Origin: Massilia phosphatilytica
Lineage (GTDB): Bacteria; Pseudomonadota; Gammaproteobacteria; Burkholderiales; Burkholderiaceae_D
Direction of reading: 5' to 3'
Length of the DNA: 64,000 nucleotides
Assembly (NCBI RefSeq): GCF_002968015.1
Contig: NZ_PUIP01000015.1
Coordinates: 1-64,000 of the forward strand
Shown: one piece after another, positions 53,174-63,618 of the stretch
Position numbering within the stretch: position 1 is the stretch's first letter
How the letters are laid out: every line of letters starts with the position of its first letter
Translations under genes and position numbers: made by a program
The notes under the pieces: model-generated
What the model saw: the letters and a program-made list of their open reading frames with translations, nothing else
Told to the model about the DNA's origin: nothing
Databases searched by the model: none

Positions 53174-54385
53174 TTAGCCCAGCGGCGCGTCGTCCTCGAA
53201 CATCTCGCTCGCCATCCGTGCGAGATCGTTCATGCCGCCGCCGGACGCGAGATGGGCGCGCAGCCAGCGCGCCTGTCCGCCGTCCTTCATGAGGTGTTCG
53301 ATCACCTCGCATGCCTTGCCGAAACCGGGGTCGCTTGAGCGTTTTTTCAGTCGTTCAAGGTCGGCGCGGATCGCCTGCGCGATGGGCATCGACGCACCTG
53401 ACTCCGGATCGATCCACGTCGCCTCCACGCCGTCGCGTGCCGCGTTGAAGCGGTTCCAGATGTACAGCTCGCGGCTGCTGCTCGTCGGCCAGCGGCCCGG
53501 CTGGTCGGCCCATTCCAGGCATAGCTCGCGCGCATAGCACGCCAGCGCCGCCGCGTACACGGGCTTCAACGGCGTGTCCAGCACACGCAGTTCGATCGTC
53601 CCGTACTCCGGCTTCGGCCGCACGTCCCAATAAAAATCCTTGATGCTGTTGACGATGCCGTGGCCCGCCAGCGCGTCGAAGTGGGCGCGGAAATCGTCCC
53701 ACGTGCGGATCTCGTACGGCAGGATTCCGCTCATCGGGAACGCGCCCACGACATTGCTGCGCGAACTGCAGAAGCCCGAGACTTCGCCCTGCCAGCACGG
53801 CGAATTGGCCGACAGCGCGATGAACAGCGGCGCACGCTGCGTGAGCCAGGAACACAGGCGCATCGCCTCGTCCGGCGTCCCCGCGCCGATGTGCACGTGC
53901 ATGCCAAATACCGTAAACAGTTTGGCCAGATAGCCGAACTTGCGCTCCGACGCGAAGTAGCGTTCCTTCGGATAGATGCGCTGCTCGTTCCACTTCTGGA
54001 AGGGGTGCGCGCCGCCGCCCGAGATCGATGCGCCCACGTCGAACGCGGCCCGCTGCACCGTCGTGCGGATATGTTCCAGCTGCTCGGCCGCCTCGTCGAA
54101 CGAGGTCAGGATCGCAGTCGCCACTTCCAGCATCGACGTCGTGATTTCCGGCGTGTGCACCCACGGCTTGTCGTGCTTGTCCAGCAGGCGCAGGATGTCG
54201 GGCGCGGCGGGGAACAGGTCGAACGTCAGGCGGTCGAGCACCATCAGTTCCAGTTCGATGCCCATCGTGCCGATCGTGGACGCCTTGAAATCGGGCAGGT
54301 AGGCCGGGCCGTTGCCCGATACCGCCTGGGCCTGGGCGTCCGATTTCAGTTTGCCCAGTGCTTCGTCGTTGAGTAATTCGCTCAT
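53174..54385 (-). CDS. YbdK-type carboxylate-amine ligase
   Basis: A 403-residue member of the glutamate-cysteine ligase 2 (YbdK) family. GIELELMVLDRLTFDL carries the conserved Glu residues of the ATP/Mg site; MHVHIGAG and LRVLDTPLKP are typical. It probably forms gamma-glutamyl or other carboxylate-amine bonds; YbdK of E. coli shows only weak glutamate-cysteine ligase activity. GAGGAGG precedes the start. It overlaps the antiporter gene by 4 nt (ATGA). Confidence 0.87.
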   Translation of the reverse strand: MSELLNDEALGKLKSDAQAQAVSGNGPAYLPDFKASTIGTMGIELELMVLDRLTFDLFPAAPDILRLLDKHDKPWVHTPEITTSMLEVATAILTSFDEAAEQLEHIRTTVQRAAFDVGASISGGGAHPFQKWNEQRIYPKERYFASERKFGYLAKLFTVFGMHVHIGAGTPDEAMRLCSWLTQRAPLFIALSANSPCWQGEVSGFCSSRSNVVGAFPMSGILPYEIRTWDDFRAHFDALAGHGIVNSIKDFYWDVRPKPEYGTIELRVLDTPLKPVYAAALACYARELCLEWADQPGRWPTSSSRELYIWNRFNAARDGVEATWIDPESGASMPIAQAIRADLERLKKRSSDPGFGKACEVIEHLMKDGGQARWLRAHLASGGGMNDLARMASEMFEDDAPLG

Positions 54386-55590
54386 TGCGCACCTCCTCGA
54401 TAGGTTTCGCCCGCCAGATGCAGGCCGAGCCAGGTCAGGCCCGGTGCCAGCAGGACGTTCAGGGCCAGCAGCGCGCCCATCACGGCGGTGGACGTCGCGT
54501 CGAGCCCGGTGTAGGCGTTCAGGGTGTTGTCGACGACGAGGCCGCCGTAGCTCACCAGGGAACACATGGACAAGGCCATCGCATGCTGCTTGCGCACGTC
54601 CCAGGCCGTGCCCGGCCACAAGGCGAGGCGCGTGGCCGCTATGCGGACCGCGAACACCGTCAGCGCGGCCACGATGGTCCAGCCGTGCAGCAGTTCCTGC
54701 AGGTCGACGAGCGCCGCCGACATCAGGAACAGCAGCACGTAGCCGATGTCCTGCGCCGTCTTCAACTGCGCCTGGAACACGTTGTCGCGCTTCTCCGCGT
54801 TGCGCAGCAGGACGCCCATCAGCAGCAGCGAGAGCAGGGCGCTCGCCGACATCACGGAGCACAGGCCCAGGTCGATCAGCAGCGCGGCCAGCAGCATGCC
54901 GGGACGCAGCGTCGCCGGCACCTTGCACAGCCGGGTCGCCAGCGCATACACGCCGTACGACAGCACGGCGATCAGGGCACCTACCAGGAGCTTGCCGCCC
55001 TGGCGCAGCAGCTCCGTCCAGAAGTCGCTGCTCGCATCAAGGCCGTGGCTGCGCGTCCACGCGAGGGTGACGCCGAGTGCCAGCAGCGCGACGAGGTTAG
55101 AGAGGCCGACCATGTTCGACGTCGCGAAGGTACTCGTGCCGCTTGCGTTTTCATCCGCCACCATCGAACTGTGGATGACGGGATTGACGGCGATGAGGAT
55201 CGAGCCGATGAAGATCGCGGCACCCCACGGCAGGCCGAGGAGGCCCAGCGTGACGGCAGCTGCGGCACCGCGCACCAGCGTGGCAAGCAGCAGGCTCGCG
55301 CCCTGGCGACCGCTGCGCAGCAGCCACGCGAGGTCCATCTTGCGGCCGACCTCGAACAGCACGAGCGCGGCGGCGCCGTTGAGGAGTTCCTGGAACTGCG
55401 TCAGCAGCGCGCGGTCGATGAAGCCGCCGCCGGTCGCGCCGAGCAGCAGGCCCGCGATCACGGCGCCGTACAGTTTGGGGATACGGAAACGCTGCAGGGT
55501 CAGGCCGATCACGAACGCCACCATCAGGCCGGCGCCCAGCACGGCCAGCGGCGACAGCAGCCAGAGGGGCGAGTACAGTTCATCATTCAT
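54382..55590 (-). CDS. CPA2-type cation:proton antiporter
   Basis: A 402-residue inner-membrane protein with about 12 helices. GAVIAGLLLGATGGGF and IAVNPVIHSSMVADENASGT resemble the Kef/NhaS-type exchanger core. No C-terminal Rossmann (KTN) domain is present, so it is shorter than KefB/C. Its stop overlaps the ligase start, and its start overlaps the preceding gene by 8 nt; all three are therefore co-translated. The ion is unknown (K+ or Na+). Confidence 0.83.
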   Translation of the reverse strand: MNDELYSPLWLLSPLAVLGAGLMVAFVIGLTLQRFRIPKLYGAVIAGLLLGATGGGFIDRALLTQFQELLNGAAALVLFEVGRKMDLAWLLRSGRQGASLLLATLVRGAAAAVTLGLLGLPWGAAIFIGSILIAVNPVIHSSMVADENASGTSTFATSNMVGLSNLVALLALGVTLAWTRSHGLDASSDFWTELLRQGGKLLVGALIAVLSYGVYALATRLCKVPATLRPGMLLAALLIDLGLCSVMSASALLSLLLMGVLLRNAEKRDNVFQAQLKTAQDIGYVLLFLMSAALVDLQELLHGWTIVAALTVFAVRIAATRLALWPGTAWDVRKQHAMALSMCSLVSYGGLVVDNTLNAYTGLDATSTAVMGALLALNVLLAPGLTWLGLHLAGETYRGGAQ

Positions 55591-56647
55591 GGCGCACCTC
55601 CCACGCGTGGACCAGCGCGGTCAGCTCGCGCCCGATCACGTCCGCGCGCTCCTTCGCCAGCTGTTTCTGGCGGTCGGCGGATGCCGGCGCGAGGTCGCTG
55701 ACGATGCGCGCGCGGACGATGCCCGCGTCGTCGCGCAGCGGAATCCACAACTGTCCCGTGACGCTGGCGCCTTCACGCCAGACGGCGATGAACTTCGCAC
55801 CGGTGCGGTCGCCGGGACGGCCCGGCTCCAGCAATGTAAAGGGCTGCAGCCACTCGGCGTTCGGGAAGCGGCGCGCCAGCAGCACCTGCATGCCGCTGCG
55901 CTGCTCCAGCCGCGCATCGTCGCGCGAATAGGGCAGGTGAATGCGCGTCTGGCTGATGCCCGACGTCTCCAGGCGCAGGCAGGTCTTGTCGGACACCCAG
56001 CGCCACGTATCGCCATCGAGCACGCGCGGCTTGCCCTGCGACGCATCGCGCCACGCGACGAACAGCTTCGAGGCCGCCGGCAGCGGATTGCCCGCATCGA
56101 TCGCGTGCGCGGCCTTCGTGACATCGTCCCAGTGGCCGGCTTGCCAGGCGCGCGTGTCGGCTTTTTCGGCCGGCTGCCAGCGCCACAGTGCCGCCGACCA
56201 TTGGCCATCGTCGCCGCGCCAGATGGCGGCCAGTTGGCGGGTGTCTGGCGTGGTTGTGGTCACGGTTCGGCCGGACCAGGCGGCGTTCCAGGGCGGCGCG
56301 TCCGCGTGGATGGCCTGCGTGAGGCGATGCCACGCGATGGCGGCAGGCGGCAGGCAGGTGGCGGCCGGCGTCGGAATGCTGCGCCAGTACACCATCTCCA
56401 CGCGCTGGCTCCAGGCGCACCGGCGCATCGTCGGTTCGCCCATGCCGGACAAGGCCGGGTTGGCGGGGGGCACGCAGTCGCCGGGACGGGTGCCGCTCAA
56501 TTGCGTGAAGTCGGCGATGACAGGTGTCTTCGGCGTTTTTGGCGGTGGCTTGCGGCTGGCCGCATGCGCTGCGGTGATCAGGATGGCGCACAGCGCGCAT
56601 GCGGTCGCGAGCAGGCGGTGGCGGTGCGATAGTCGTGTTGGGGTCAT
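55583..56647 (-). CDS. exported protein of unknown function, first gene of antiporter operon
   Basis: A 354-residue protein with a signal peptide (TACALCAILITAAHA) followed by a Lys/Pro segment. Trp-rich stretches (VYWRSIPTP, WQAGHWDDVTKAAHAI) and four or more cysteines (CVPP, RRCAW, TCLPP, TCLRLE) are seen. No family was recognised. Its overlap with the antiporter suggests a periplasmic partner. The ATG at 56647 has GAGGG about 13 nt upstream. Confidence 0.72.
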   Translation of the reverse strand: MTPTRLSHRHRLLATACALCAILITAAHAASRKPPPKTPKTPVIADFTQLSGTRPGDCVPPANPALSGMGEPTMRRCAWSQRVEMVYWRSIPTPAATCLPPAAIAWHRLTQAIHADAPPWNAAWSGRTVTTTTPDTRQLAAIWRGDDGQWSAALWRWQPAEKADTRAWQAGHWDDVTKAAHAIDAGNPLPAASKLFVAWRDASQGKPRVLDGDTWRWVSDKTCLRLETSGISQTRIHLPYSRDDARLEQRSGMQVLLARRFPNAEWLQPFTLLEPGRPGDRTGAKFIAVWREGASVTGQLWIPLRDDAGIVRARIVSDLAPASADRQKQLAKERADVIGRELTALVHAWEVRHE

Positions 56648-56810
56648 GAAGATCGGCCCTCATTGAAAGACCTCGGCACGGGCGGGCAGGAGCTTGGATC
56701 CGTCCGGCGCGCGGAGGCGGGCGGTCGCAGCGCGGCCCGGTTGGCCGGCGTCTGGACCCGTTGAAAGAGTGGATGCTGCGGGCGCATCCGCGATGCGGCG
56801 GGGCCGCACG

Positions 56811-56847
56811 GCGGCCAGGTCAACGTGATGCCTGCCGCTCGTTTTTT
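56811..56847 (+). terminator. terminator-like hairpin with no obvious upstream gene
   Basis: GCGGCcAGG (56811-56819) pairs with CCTGCCGC (56831-56838), one bulge, followed by TCG and six T residues. It would stop plus-strand transcripts, yet no plus-strand gene precedes it for several kilobases. Confidence 0.4.
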
Positions 56848-56989
56848 AGGTGTGTACTGGGGTCAAGTATAGGGCAAATAATTCATTTGCTCAAATATGA
56901 TTGACGTAAGTACATTTCCGGCCTGCATTTTAGGCGATGCGGGAAAAGGGTGGCGTACGGTTGGGTTAGGGAGATGACGGCGTACCGGG

Positions 56990-57018
56990 TTGCTGCTTTT
57001 GTGCTCAATATGTACAAT
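56990..57018 (+). promoter_or_regulatory. yefM-yoeB promoter
   Basis: TTGCTG (56990-56995), a 17-bp spacer and TACAAT (57013-57018). The -10 is covered by the first operator hexamer TGTACA. Confidence 0.6.
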
Positions 57019-57028
57019 TTATCGTACA
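57011..57028. promoter_or_regulatory. YefM-type operator pair
   Basis: TGTACA (57011-57016) and CGTACA (57023-57028) have centres 12 bp apart. YefM-YoeB of E. coli binds two palindromes with TGTACA cores at that spacing. It overlaps the -10 box, as expected for autorepression. Confidence 0.65.
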
Positions 57029-57056
57029 AGTTCTGTCGTTGGGCGAGGAGTGCCTT

Positions 57057-57356
57057 ATGAGAATCATTAACTTTTCCGATGCACGCAACAGTTTGCGGAC
57101 TGTGATCGATCAAGTGGTCGAGGACGCCGATGTCACTGTCATCTCGCGCCGCGATGCGCCGGATGCGGTCGTGATGTCCTTCGACTATTACAACAGCCTC
57201 ATGGAGACTGTTCACTTGTTGAGCTCGCCGGCGAACGCGGCGCATCTGGCGACATCGATCGCGCAGGCACGTGCCGGCCAGGCGCAGGTTCGGGACATCA
57301 TTGAAACCCCCGGGGCAGGGGAGCAGAAAGATGCGAAACCTGAAGTTCACGGATGA
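57057..57356 (+). CDS. yefM: YefM-type antitoxin (Phd/YefM family)
   Basis: A 99-residue antitoxin. The N-terminal DNA-binding domain is MRIINFSDARNSLRTVIDQV, with the family element VTVISRRDAPDAVVMSFDYY. The C-terminal part neutralises YoeB. GAGGAG lies before ATG 57057. The toxin gene starts inside its 3' end (26-nt overlap), so expression is coupled. The tail (PGAGEQKDAKPEVHG) is longer and more polar than in E. coli. Confidence 0.92.
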   Translation: MRIINFSDARNSLRTVIDQVVEDADVTVISRRDAPDAVVMSFDYYNSLMETVHLLSSPANAAHLATSIAQARAGQAQVRDIIETPGAGEQKDAKPEVHG

Positions 57357-57588
57357 AGCCTGGAACAGCTACGTCCATCGGCAGACGCAGGATCGAAAAA
57401 CCCTCAAGCGCATCAATGACCTGATCAAGGATGCGCAGAGAGATCCATTTGCGGGGATAGGGAAGCCGGAGGCGTTGAAGCACAGCCTGTCCGGGTGCTG
57501 GTCGCGGCGTGTCAATGAGACGAATCGGCTCGTCTACATGGTTCTCGATGAGGAGCTGGTCATCATTTCGTGCCGGTATCACTATTGA
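57331..57588 (+). CDS. yoeB: YoeB-type mRNA interferase toxin
   Basis: An 85-residue ribosome-dependent endoribonuclease of the RelE superfamily. E47, R66 and H84 correspond to the catalytic Glu, Arg and His of E. coli YoeB (offset of one), and the end SCRYHY is typical. All key residues are kept, so the toxin looks active. GGGGAG is upstream of ATG 57331. A bidirectional terminator follows. Confidence 0.93.
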   Translation: MRNLKFTDEAWNSYVHRQTQDRKTLKRINDLIKDAQRDPFAGIGKPEALKHSLSGCWSRRVNETNRLVYMVLDEELVIISCRYHY

Positions 57589-57609
57589 CGGATCGAGCCG
57601 GAAAAACAA

Positions 57610-57648
57610 AACGGGTTGCAGCGATGACGCTTGCAACCCGTTCTTTTT
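57610..57648. terminator. bidirectional terminator between yoeB and tRNA-His
   Basis: AACGGGTTGCA (57610-57620) pairs with TGCAACCCGTT (57632-57642). CTTTTT follows on the plus strand, and the minus strand has a T-rich run beyond the other arm, so it can end both yoeB and tRNA-His transcripts. Confidence 0.85.
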
Positions 57649-57661
57649 ACTGCGAATTCGT

Positions 57662-57738
57662 TGGGGTGGCTGATGGGACTCGAACCCACGACAACAGGAA
57701 TCACAATCCTGGACTCTACCAACTGAGCTACAGCCACC
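57662..57738 (-). tRNA. tRNA-His (GTG anticodon)
   Basis: A 77-nt cloverleaf with extra 5' G (GGTGGCTGTAGCTCAG...), anticodon stem CAGGA/TCCTG around TTGTGAT and the T arm GTGGGTTCGAACCCA. The CCA end is encoded. The extra G at -1 is diagnostic for tRNA-His. Confidence 0.97.
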
Positions 57739-57840
57739 ACTGTCTTACTTGCTGTCTCGTTGTTGCCGAGACAGAACGAGATTATATAGGGTCATTCGCA
57801 TTCTGGCAAATCGAGTTTTGCCCAGCAGTGCAGTCGGCCC

Positions 57841-58692
57841 TCAGGCTCCCCCAAAGGAAGCCTCGTGCACGGGCGGATCGATGCCGATCAGGCTATTGAA
57901 CGCGGCCGACAGCGCCGTGGCGCTGGCGCTCGTGTACGCGACCAGGGTGCCAGGCGTATCCGAAGAAGCAGGGCGCAGCAACCGCCCCGCATCCAGCAGC
58001 CGCACCAGCTGGCGCGTCACGGCGTCGCCGGTATCCACGAGCGTGACGTCCTGTGCGCCAGTGGATGCGATCACGTCCTCGATCGCGGCGCGCACGAGCG
58101 GGTAGTGGGTGCAGCCCAGGACGAGGGTGTCGGCGCCCTGGTCGAGCAGCGGCGTCACGTAGCGCTGCAGCAGTTCGCGCGTGCCTTCCGTGTCGCCCAG
58201 TTCGATCCGGTCGACGAGGCCGCGGCATGGCTGCAGCAGGAACTGCGCGTCCGTCGCCTCCGTGATCTGGTCGCGCAATTGCAGGAACTTGGCGCCGGCC
58301 AGCGTGCGTTCCGTGGCCAGCACGCCGACCTTGCCGCTGCGCGTTGCCGCCGCCGCGGGCTTCAGGCCCGGTTCCACGCCGACGATGGGCAGGTCGGGGA
58401 AGGTCTCGCGCATCAGGCGAACCGCGGAAATGGTCGCCGTGTTGCACGCGACGACGATGGCCTTGACGCCCCGTTCGACGAGGAAGCGCGCCACCGCCAG
58501 CGAGCGTTCGGCGACGACGTGTTCCGGCTTGTCGCCGTATGGAGCGAAGCCCGTGTCGGCCACGTAGATCAGGTGTTCGTGCGGGAGTTGTGCGCGGATG
58601 TGGCGCAGGATCGACAGGCCGCCGAGGCCGGAATCGAAGACGCCGACGGGGGCGTCGCTCAGTGACGAGGATGAGGGCGGTGATGTGGACAT
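57841..58692 (-). CDS. murI: glutamate racemase
   Basis: A 283-residue enzyme that makes D-glutamate for peptidoglycan. FDSGLGGLSILRHI at the N terminus, catalytic Cys in VACNTATISAVR, second catalytic Cys in LGCTHYPLV, and ADTGFAPYGDKP are all present. The start MSTSPPSS at 58692 is chosen; an upstream ATG would add 13 residues. It follows fumA on the same strand after a hairpin. Confidence 0.95.
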   Translation of the reverse strand: MSTSPPSSSSLSDAPVGVFDSGLGGLSILRHIRAQLPHEHLIYVADTGFAPYGDKPEHVVAERSLAVARFLVERGVKAIVVACNTATISAVRLMRETFPDLPIVGVEPGLKPAAAATRSGKVGVLATERTLAGAKFLQLRDQITEATDAQFLLQPCRGLVDRIELGDTEGTRELLQRYVTPLLDQGADTLVLGCTHYPLVRAAIEDVIASTGAQDVTLVDTGDAVTRQLVRLLDAGRLLRPASSDTPGTLVAYTSASATALSAAFNSLIGIDPPVHEASFGGA

Positions 58693-58705
58693 AATCGTAT
58701 TGTAA

Positions 58706-58728
58706 GACGGGCGGCCGAGCCGCCCGTC
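58706..58728 (-). terminator. hairpin between fumA and murI
   Basis: GACGGGCGG (58706-58714) and CCGCCCGTC (58720-58728) form a 9-bp perfect stem with a 5-nt loop just past the fumA stop. The following T-run is short (TTACAAT on the minus strand), so it may only attenuate transcription into murI. Confidence 0.6.
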
Positions 58729-58735
58729 CAACGCA

Positions 58736-60262
58736 TTACGCCGGGATCAGCTTCAGCGATTCGATCTTCGCGGCCCATTCCTTCGGACCGGTCTGGTGCA
58801 CCGAGGTACCCGTCGCATCGACGGCTACCGTCACCGGCATGTCCTTGACCTCGAACTCGTAGATCGCTTCCATGCCCAGGTCTTCGAAGCCGACGACCTT
58901 CGCCGACTTGATCGCCTTCGACACGAGGTAAGCCGAACCGCCGACGGCCATCAGGTAGGCCGACTTGTGGTTCTTGATCGACTCGATGGCGGCGGGGCCG
59001 CGTTCCGCTTTACCGATCATCGCGATCAGGCCCGTCTTCTCGAGCATCATGTCGGTGAACTTGTCCATGCGGGTCGCCGTCGTCGGACCGGCCGGGCCCA
59101 CGACTTCGTCACGCACCGGATCGACCGGGCCGACGTAGTAGATCACGCGGTTCGTGAAGTCGACCGGCAGTGGTTCGCCTTTGGCCAGCATGTCCTGGAT
59201 GCGCTTGTGCGCGGCGTCGCGGCCCGTCAGCATCTTGCCGTTCAAGAGCAGGGTCTGGCCCGGCTGCCACGATGCGACTTCTTCTTTCGTCAGCGTGTCG
59301 AGGTTGACGCTCTTGCTCTTCTGCGTGTCCGGGGTCCAGTTCACGTCCGGCCAGGTCGACAGCGCCGGCGGTTCGATGTACGACGGGCCCGAGCCGTCCA
59401 GCACGAAGTGCGCGTGGCGCGTGGCGGCGCAGTTCGGGATCATCGCGACCGGCTTCGATGCGGCGTGGGTCGGGTACATGTTGATCTTCACGTCCAGCAC
59501 GGTCGTCAGGCCGCCCAGGCCTTGCGCGCCGATGCCCAGTGCGTTGATCTTGTCGCACAGTTCGATACGCAGCTCTTCCAGTTTATTTTGCGGGCCGCGT
59601 GCCTTCAGTTCGTACATGTCGATGTCTTCCATCAGCGACTCCTTGGCCATCAGCATGGCCTTCTCGGCGGAGCCGCCGATGCCGATACCCAGCATGCCCG
59701 GCGGGCACCAGCCGGCGCCCATCAGCGGGACAGTCTTGAGGACCCAGTCGACCAGCGAGTCGGACGGGTTCAGCATGACGAACTTGGTCTTGTTTTCCGA
59801 GCCGCCGCCTTTGGCAGCGACCATCACGTCGACGGTATCTCCCGGGACCAGTTCCATGTGCACGACGGCCGGCGTGTTGTCCTTGGTGTTCTTGCGCTCG
59901 AAGTGCGGGTCGGCGACGATCGAGGCGCGCAGCTTGTTGTCGGCGAAGTTGTATGCGCGGCGCACGCCTTCGTTGACGGCGTCGGTGATCGAGCCGCTGC
60001 CGAAGCCTTCGAAGCGCACGTTCATGCCGATCTTCAGGAACACGTTGACGATGCCGGTATCCTGGCAGATCGGACGCTTGCCTTCCGCGCACATGCGCGA
60101 GTTGGTCAGGATCTGCGCGATGGCGTCCTTGGCGGCCGGGCTCTGCTCGGCCTCGTAGGCGCGCGCGAGGTGCTGGATGTAGTCGGCGGGGTGGTAGTAG
60201 CTGATGTACTGGAGTGCGGCGGCGACCGATTCGATCAGGTCGTCCTGTTTAATGACAGTCAT
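58736..60262 (-). CDS. fumA: fumarate hydratase, class I (iron-sulfur)
   Basis: A 508-residue TCA-cycle enzyme interconverting fumarate and malate. The alpha part has RPICQDTGIVNVFLKIG, GAGWCPPGMLGIGIGG and MIPNCAATRHAHF with the 4Fe-4S cysteines. The beta part has GPAGPTTATRMDKFTDMML. Length is that of single-chain class I fumarases. The start MTVIKQDD at 60262 has a weak ribosome binding site. A YqhA-type gene lies 36 nt upstream on the same strand. Confidence 0.95.
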   Translation of the reverse strand: MTVIKQDDLIESVAAALQYISYYHPADYIQHLARAYEAEQSPAAKDAIAQILTNSRMCAEGKRPICQDTGIVNVFLKIGMNVRFEGFGSGSITDAVNEGVRRAYNFADNKLRASIVADPHFERKNTKDNTPAVVHMELVPGDTVDVMVAAKGGGSENKTKFVMLNPSDSLVDWVLKTVPLMGAGWCPPGMLGIGIGGSAEKAMLMAKESLMEDIDMYELKARGPQNKLEELRIELCDKINALGIGAQGLGGLTTVLDVKINMYPTHAASKPVAMIPNCAATRHAHFVLDGSGPSYIEPPALSTWPDVNWTPDTQKSKSVNLDTLTKEEVASWQPGQTLLLNGKMLTGRDAAHKRIQDMLAKGEPLPVDFTNRVIYYVGPVDPVRDEVVGPAGPTTATRMDKFTDMMLEKTGLIAMIGKAERGPAAIESIKNHKSAYLMAVGGSAYLVSKAIKSAKVVGFEDLGMEAIYEFEVKDMPVTVAVDATGTSVHQTGPKEWAAKIESLKLIPA

Positions 60263-60298
60263 GTGGGTCTCGCTGTGGGGGTCTTGGATTACGTGGTC

Positions 60299-60910
60299 TC
60301 AGTGGTGCTTGGTGTCACTCTGGGTATTCATCATGATCCGGTCGGTGTAGGCGATCGCCATCGCCGACAGCAGGAACACGGCGTGAATGCAGGTCTGCGC
60401 GATGATCGTCTGCGCATCGTAGGACTTGGCGTTGATGAACGTCTTGAGCAGGTGGATCGACGAGATGCCGATGATCGCCATCGCCAGCTTGGTCTTCAGC
60501 ACGGACGCGTTCACGTGCGACAGCCATTCCGGCTGGTCCGGGTGGTCTTCCAGGTACATGCGCGACACGAACGTCTCGTAGCCACCCACGATCACCATGA
60601 TCAGCAAATTCGAAATCATGACGACGTCGATGAGGCCCAGCACGACGAGCATGATCGTCGTTTCGTTCAATTTGTCCGGCAGCGGCGCGCCCGGCACGGC
60701 GACGGCCTGGAAGATGTGCTGCAGCGCGGCTTCGTTGCCCATCGCGGCCAGCACGAGGTCCTTCAGTTCGACCCAGAAATGGAACACGTAAACGCACTGC
60801 GCGAGGATCAGGCCGAGATAAAGAGGCAGCTGCAGCCAGCGGCTGGCGAACATGAAACTGGCGAGGGCGCTGCGTTTGCGTGCGCTGGAGGAGGGTTGCG
60901 AATCGGACAT
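60299..60910 (-). CDS. YqhA-family (UPF0114) membrane protein
   Basis: A 203-residue inner-membrane protein of the UPF0114/TIGR00645 family with four predicted helices. The motifs FASRWLQLPLYLGLILAQCV and LIMVIVGGYETFVSRMYLED are characteristic. Function is not established. It sits 36 nt before fumA in the same direction and may share its transcript. ATG at 60910. Confidence 0.85.
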   Translation of the reverse strand: MSDSQPSSSARKRSALASFMFASRWLQLPLYLGLILAQCVYVFHFWVELKDLVLAAMGNEAALQHIFQAVAVPGAPLPDKLNETTIMLVVLGLIDVVMISNLLIMVIVGGYETFVSRMYLEDHPDQPEWLSHVNASVLKTKLAMAIIGISSIHLLKTFINAKSYDAQTIIAQTCIHAVFLLSAMAIAYTDRIMMNTQSDTKHH

Positions 60911-61124
60911 CTATGCGGGCTTTCCAAAGCGGCGGCGGTCAGGACAGCTCAACATTCTACACCCGCCGCGCGTTGCCGGCATGGCTTCGTGGGATGCGCA
61001 ACGTTGGTAGAATGGTTAGCGGGGATGCCACAGGTTGCCCGCGTTGGGTCGTGTAAGGGCTCAGTAAGCGAGGGCGCCTAAGGTGTTAGGCAAACACTAC
61101 ACTATCAAAACATAGGAGACTAGT

Positions 61125-63116
<1,992 letters not shown>

Positions 63117-63157
63117 CCATTCGGGCGTGATCGGTTACACTGGTCACAGCAGAGTTG

Positions 63158-63191
63158 ACGCCGCACCGGGAAACCGGGGCGGCGTTTTTTT
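63158..63191 (+). terminator. Rho-independent terminator of acs
   Basis: ACGCCGCACCGG (63158-63169) pairs with CCGGGGCGGCGT (63174-63185), followed by a T-run to 63191. It overlaps the end of the convergent KTSC gene stop region. Confidence 0.9.
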
Positions 63192-63462
63192 ATTCCTCTT
63201 TCGGTTGCTTGAACAACGCTTCCAGCTCCGCCCGTTTGCTGTCCACGGCCGCGCGCCCGCGCTTGCCCGCAAACTCCTCCTCGATATTGTCGCGATAAAA
63301 ACTCCACGCCGCGCCCGACGTCGAAAAGCGCCGCCATACCTCGCTGCCGACCCCTGAGTAATCGATCGCGCTGCCGTCGTCGAATTCCACGCGCAGGATG
63401 CGCTCGCGCGCGTCGTAGCCGATCGCGCGCAGCTTGCCCGCGTTGATGCGTTTCATGTCCAT
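63190..63462 (-). CDS. KTSC domain protein
   Basis: A 90-residue protein. AIGYDARERILRVEFDDGSA, IDYSGVGSEVWRRFSTS and SFYRDNIEEEFAGKR match the KTSC (Lys-tRNA-synthetase-associated) domain family; function is unknown, with nucleic-acid roles proposed. The start MDMKRINAGKL at 63462 has GGAGG 7 nt upstream. It is convergent with acs. Confidence 0.85.
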   Translation of the reverse strand: MDMKRINAGKLRAIGYDARERILRVEFDDGSAIDYSGVGSEVWRRFSTSGAAWSFYRDNIEEEFAGKRGRAAVDSKRAELEALFKQPKEE

Positions 63463-63618
63463 GTGTTGTGTCCTCCGCAAACGATACATGGATTATTGAG
63501 ACATTCGCCTGATTCGGCAAGCCAAGCCGTCTTGCGCGGCCGTGCATGCCTTGTTGCGTTTTCCGCTTCTTCGTACTCTGGCTCAGCCGTATCGACCACA
63601 ACACAAGGAGACACACCG

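Larger units (their letters stand above)
56648..57056. other. intergenic region before the toxin-antitoxin locus
   Basis: 409 nt with no convincing protein gene. The left 160 nt are GC-rich leader of the minus-strand operon, and an orphan terminator-like hairpin lies at 56811-56847. From 56850 the DNA turns AT-rich. GCAAAT-N5-ATTTGC (56874-56890) is a small dyad. The yefM promoter and operator fill the right end. Confidence 0.6.

Noticed and set aside
56883..57350. A 155-residue minus-strand frame opposite yefM
   Set aside because: It is antisense to the clearly coding antitoxin and lacks any family match.
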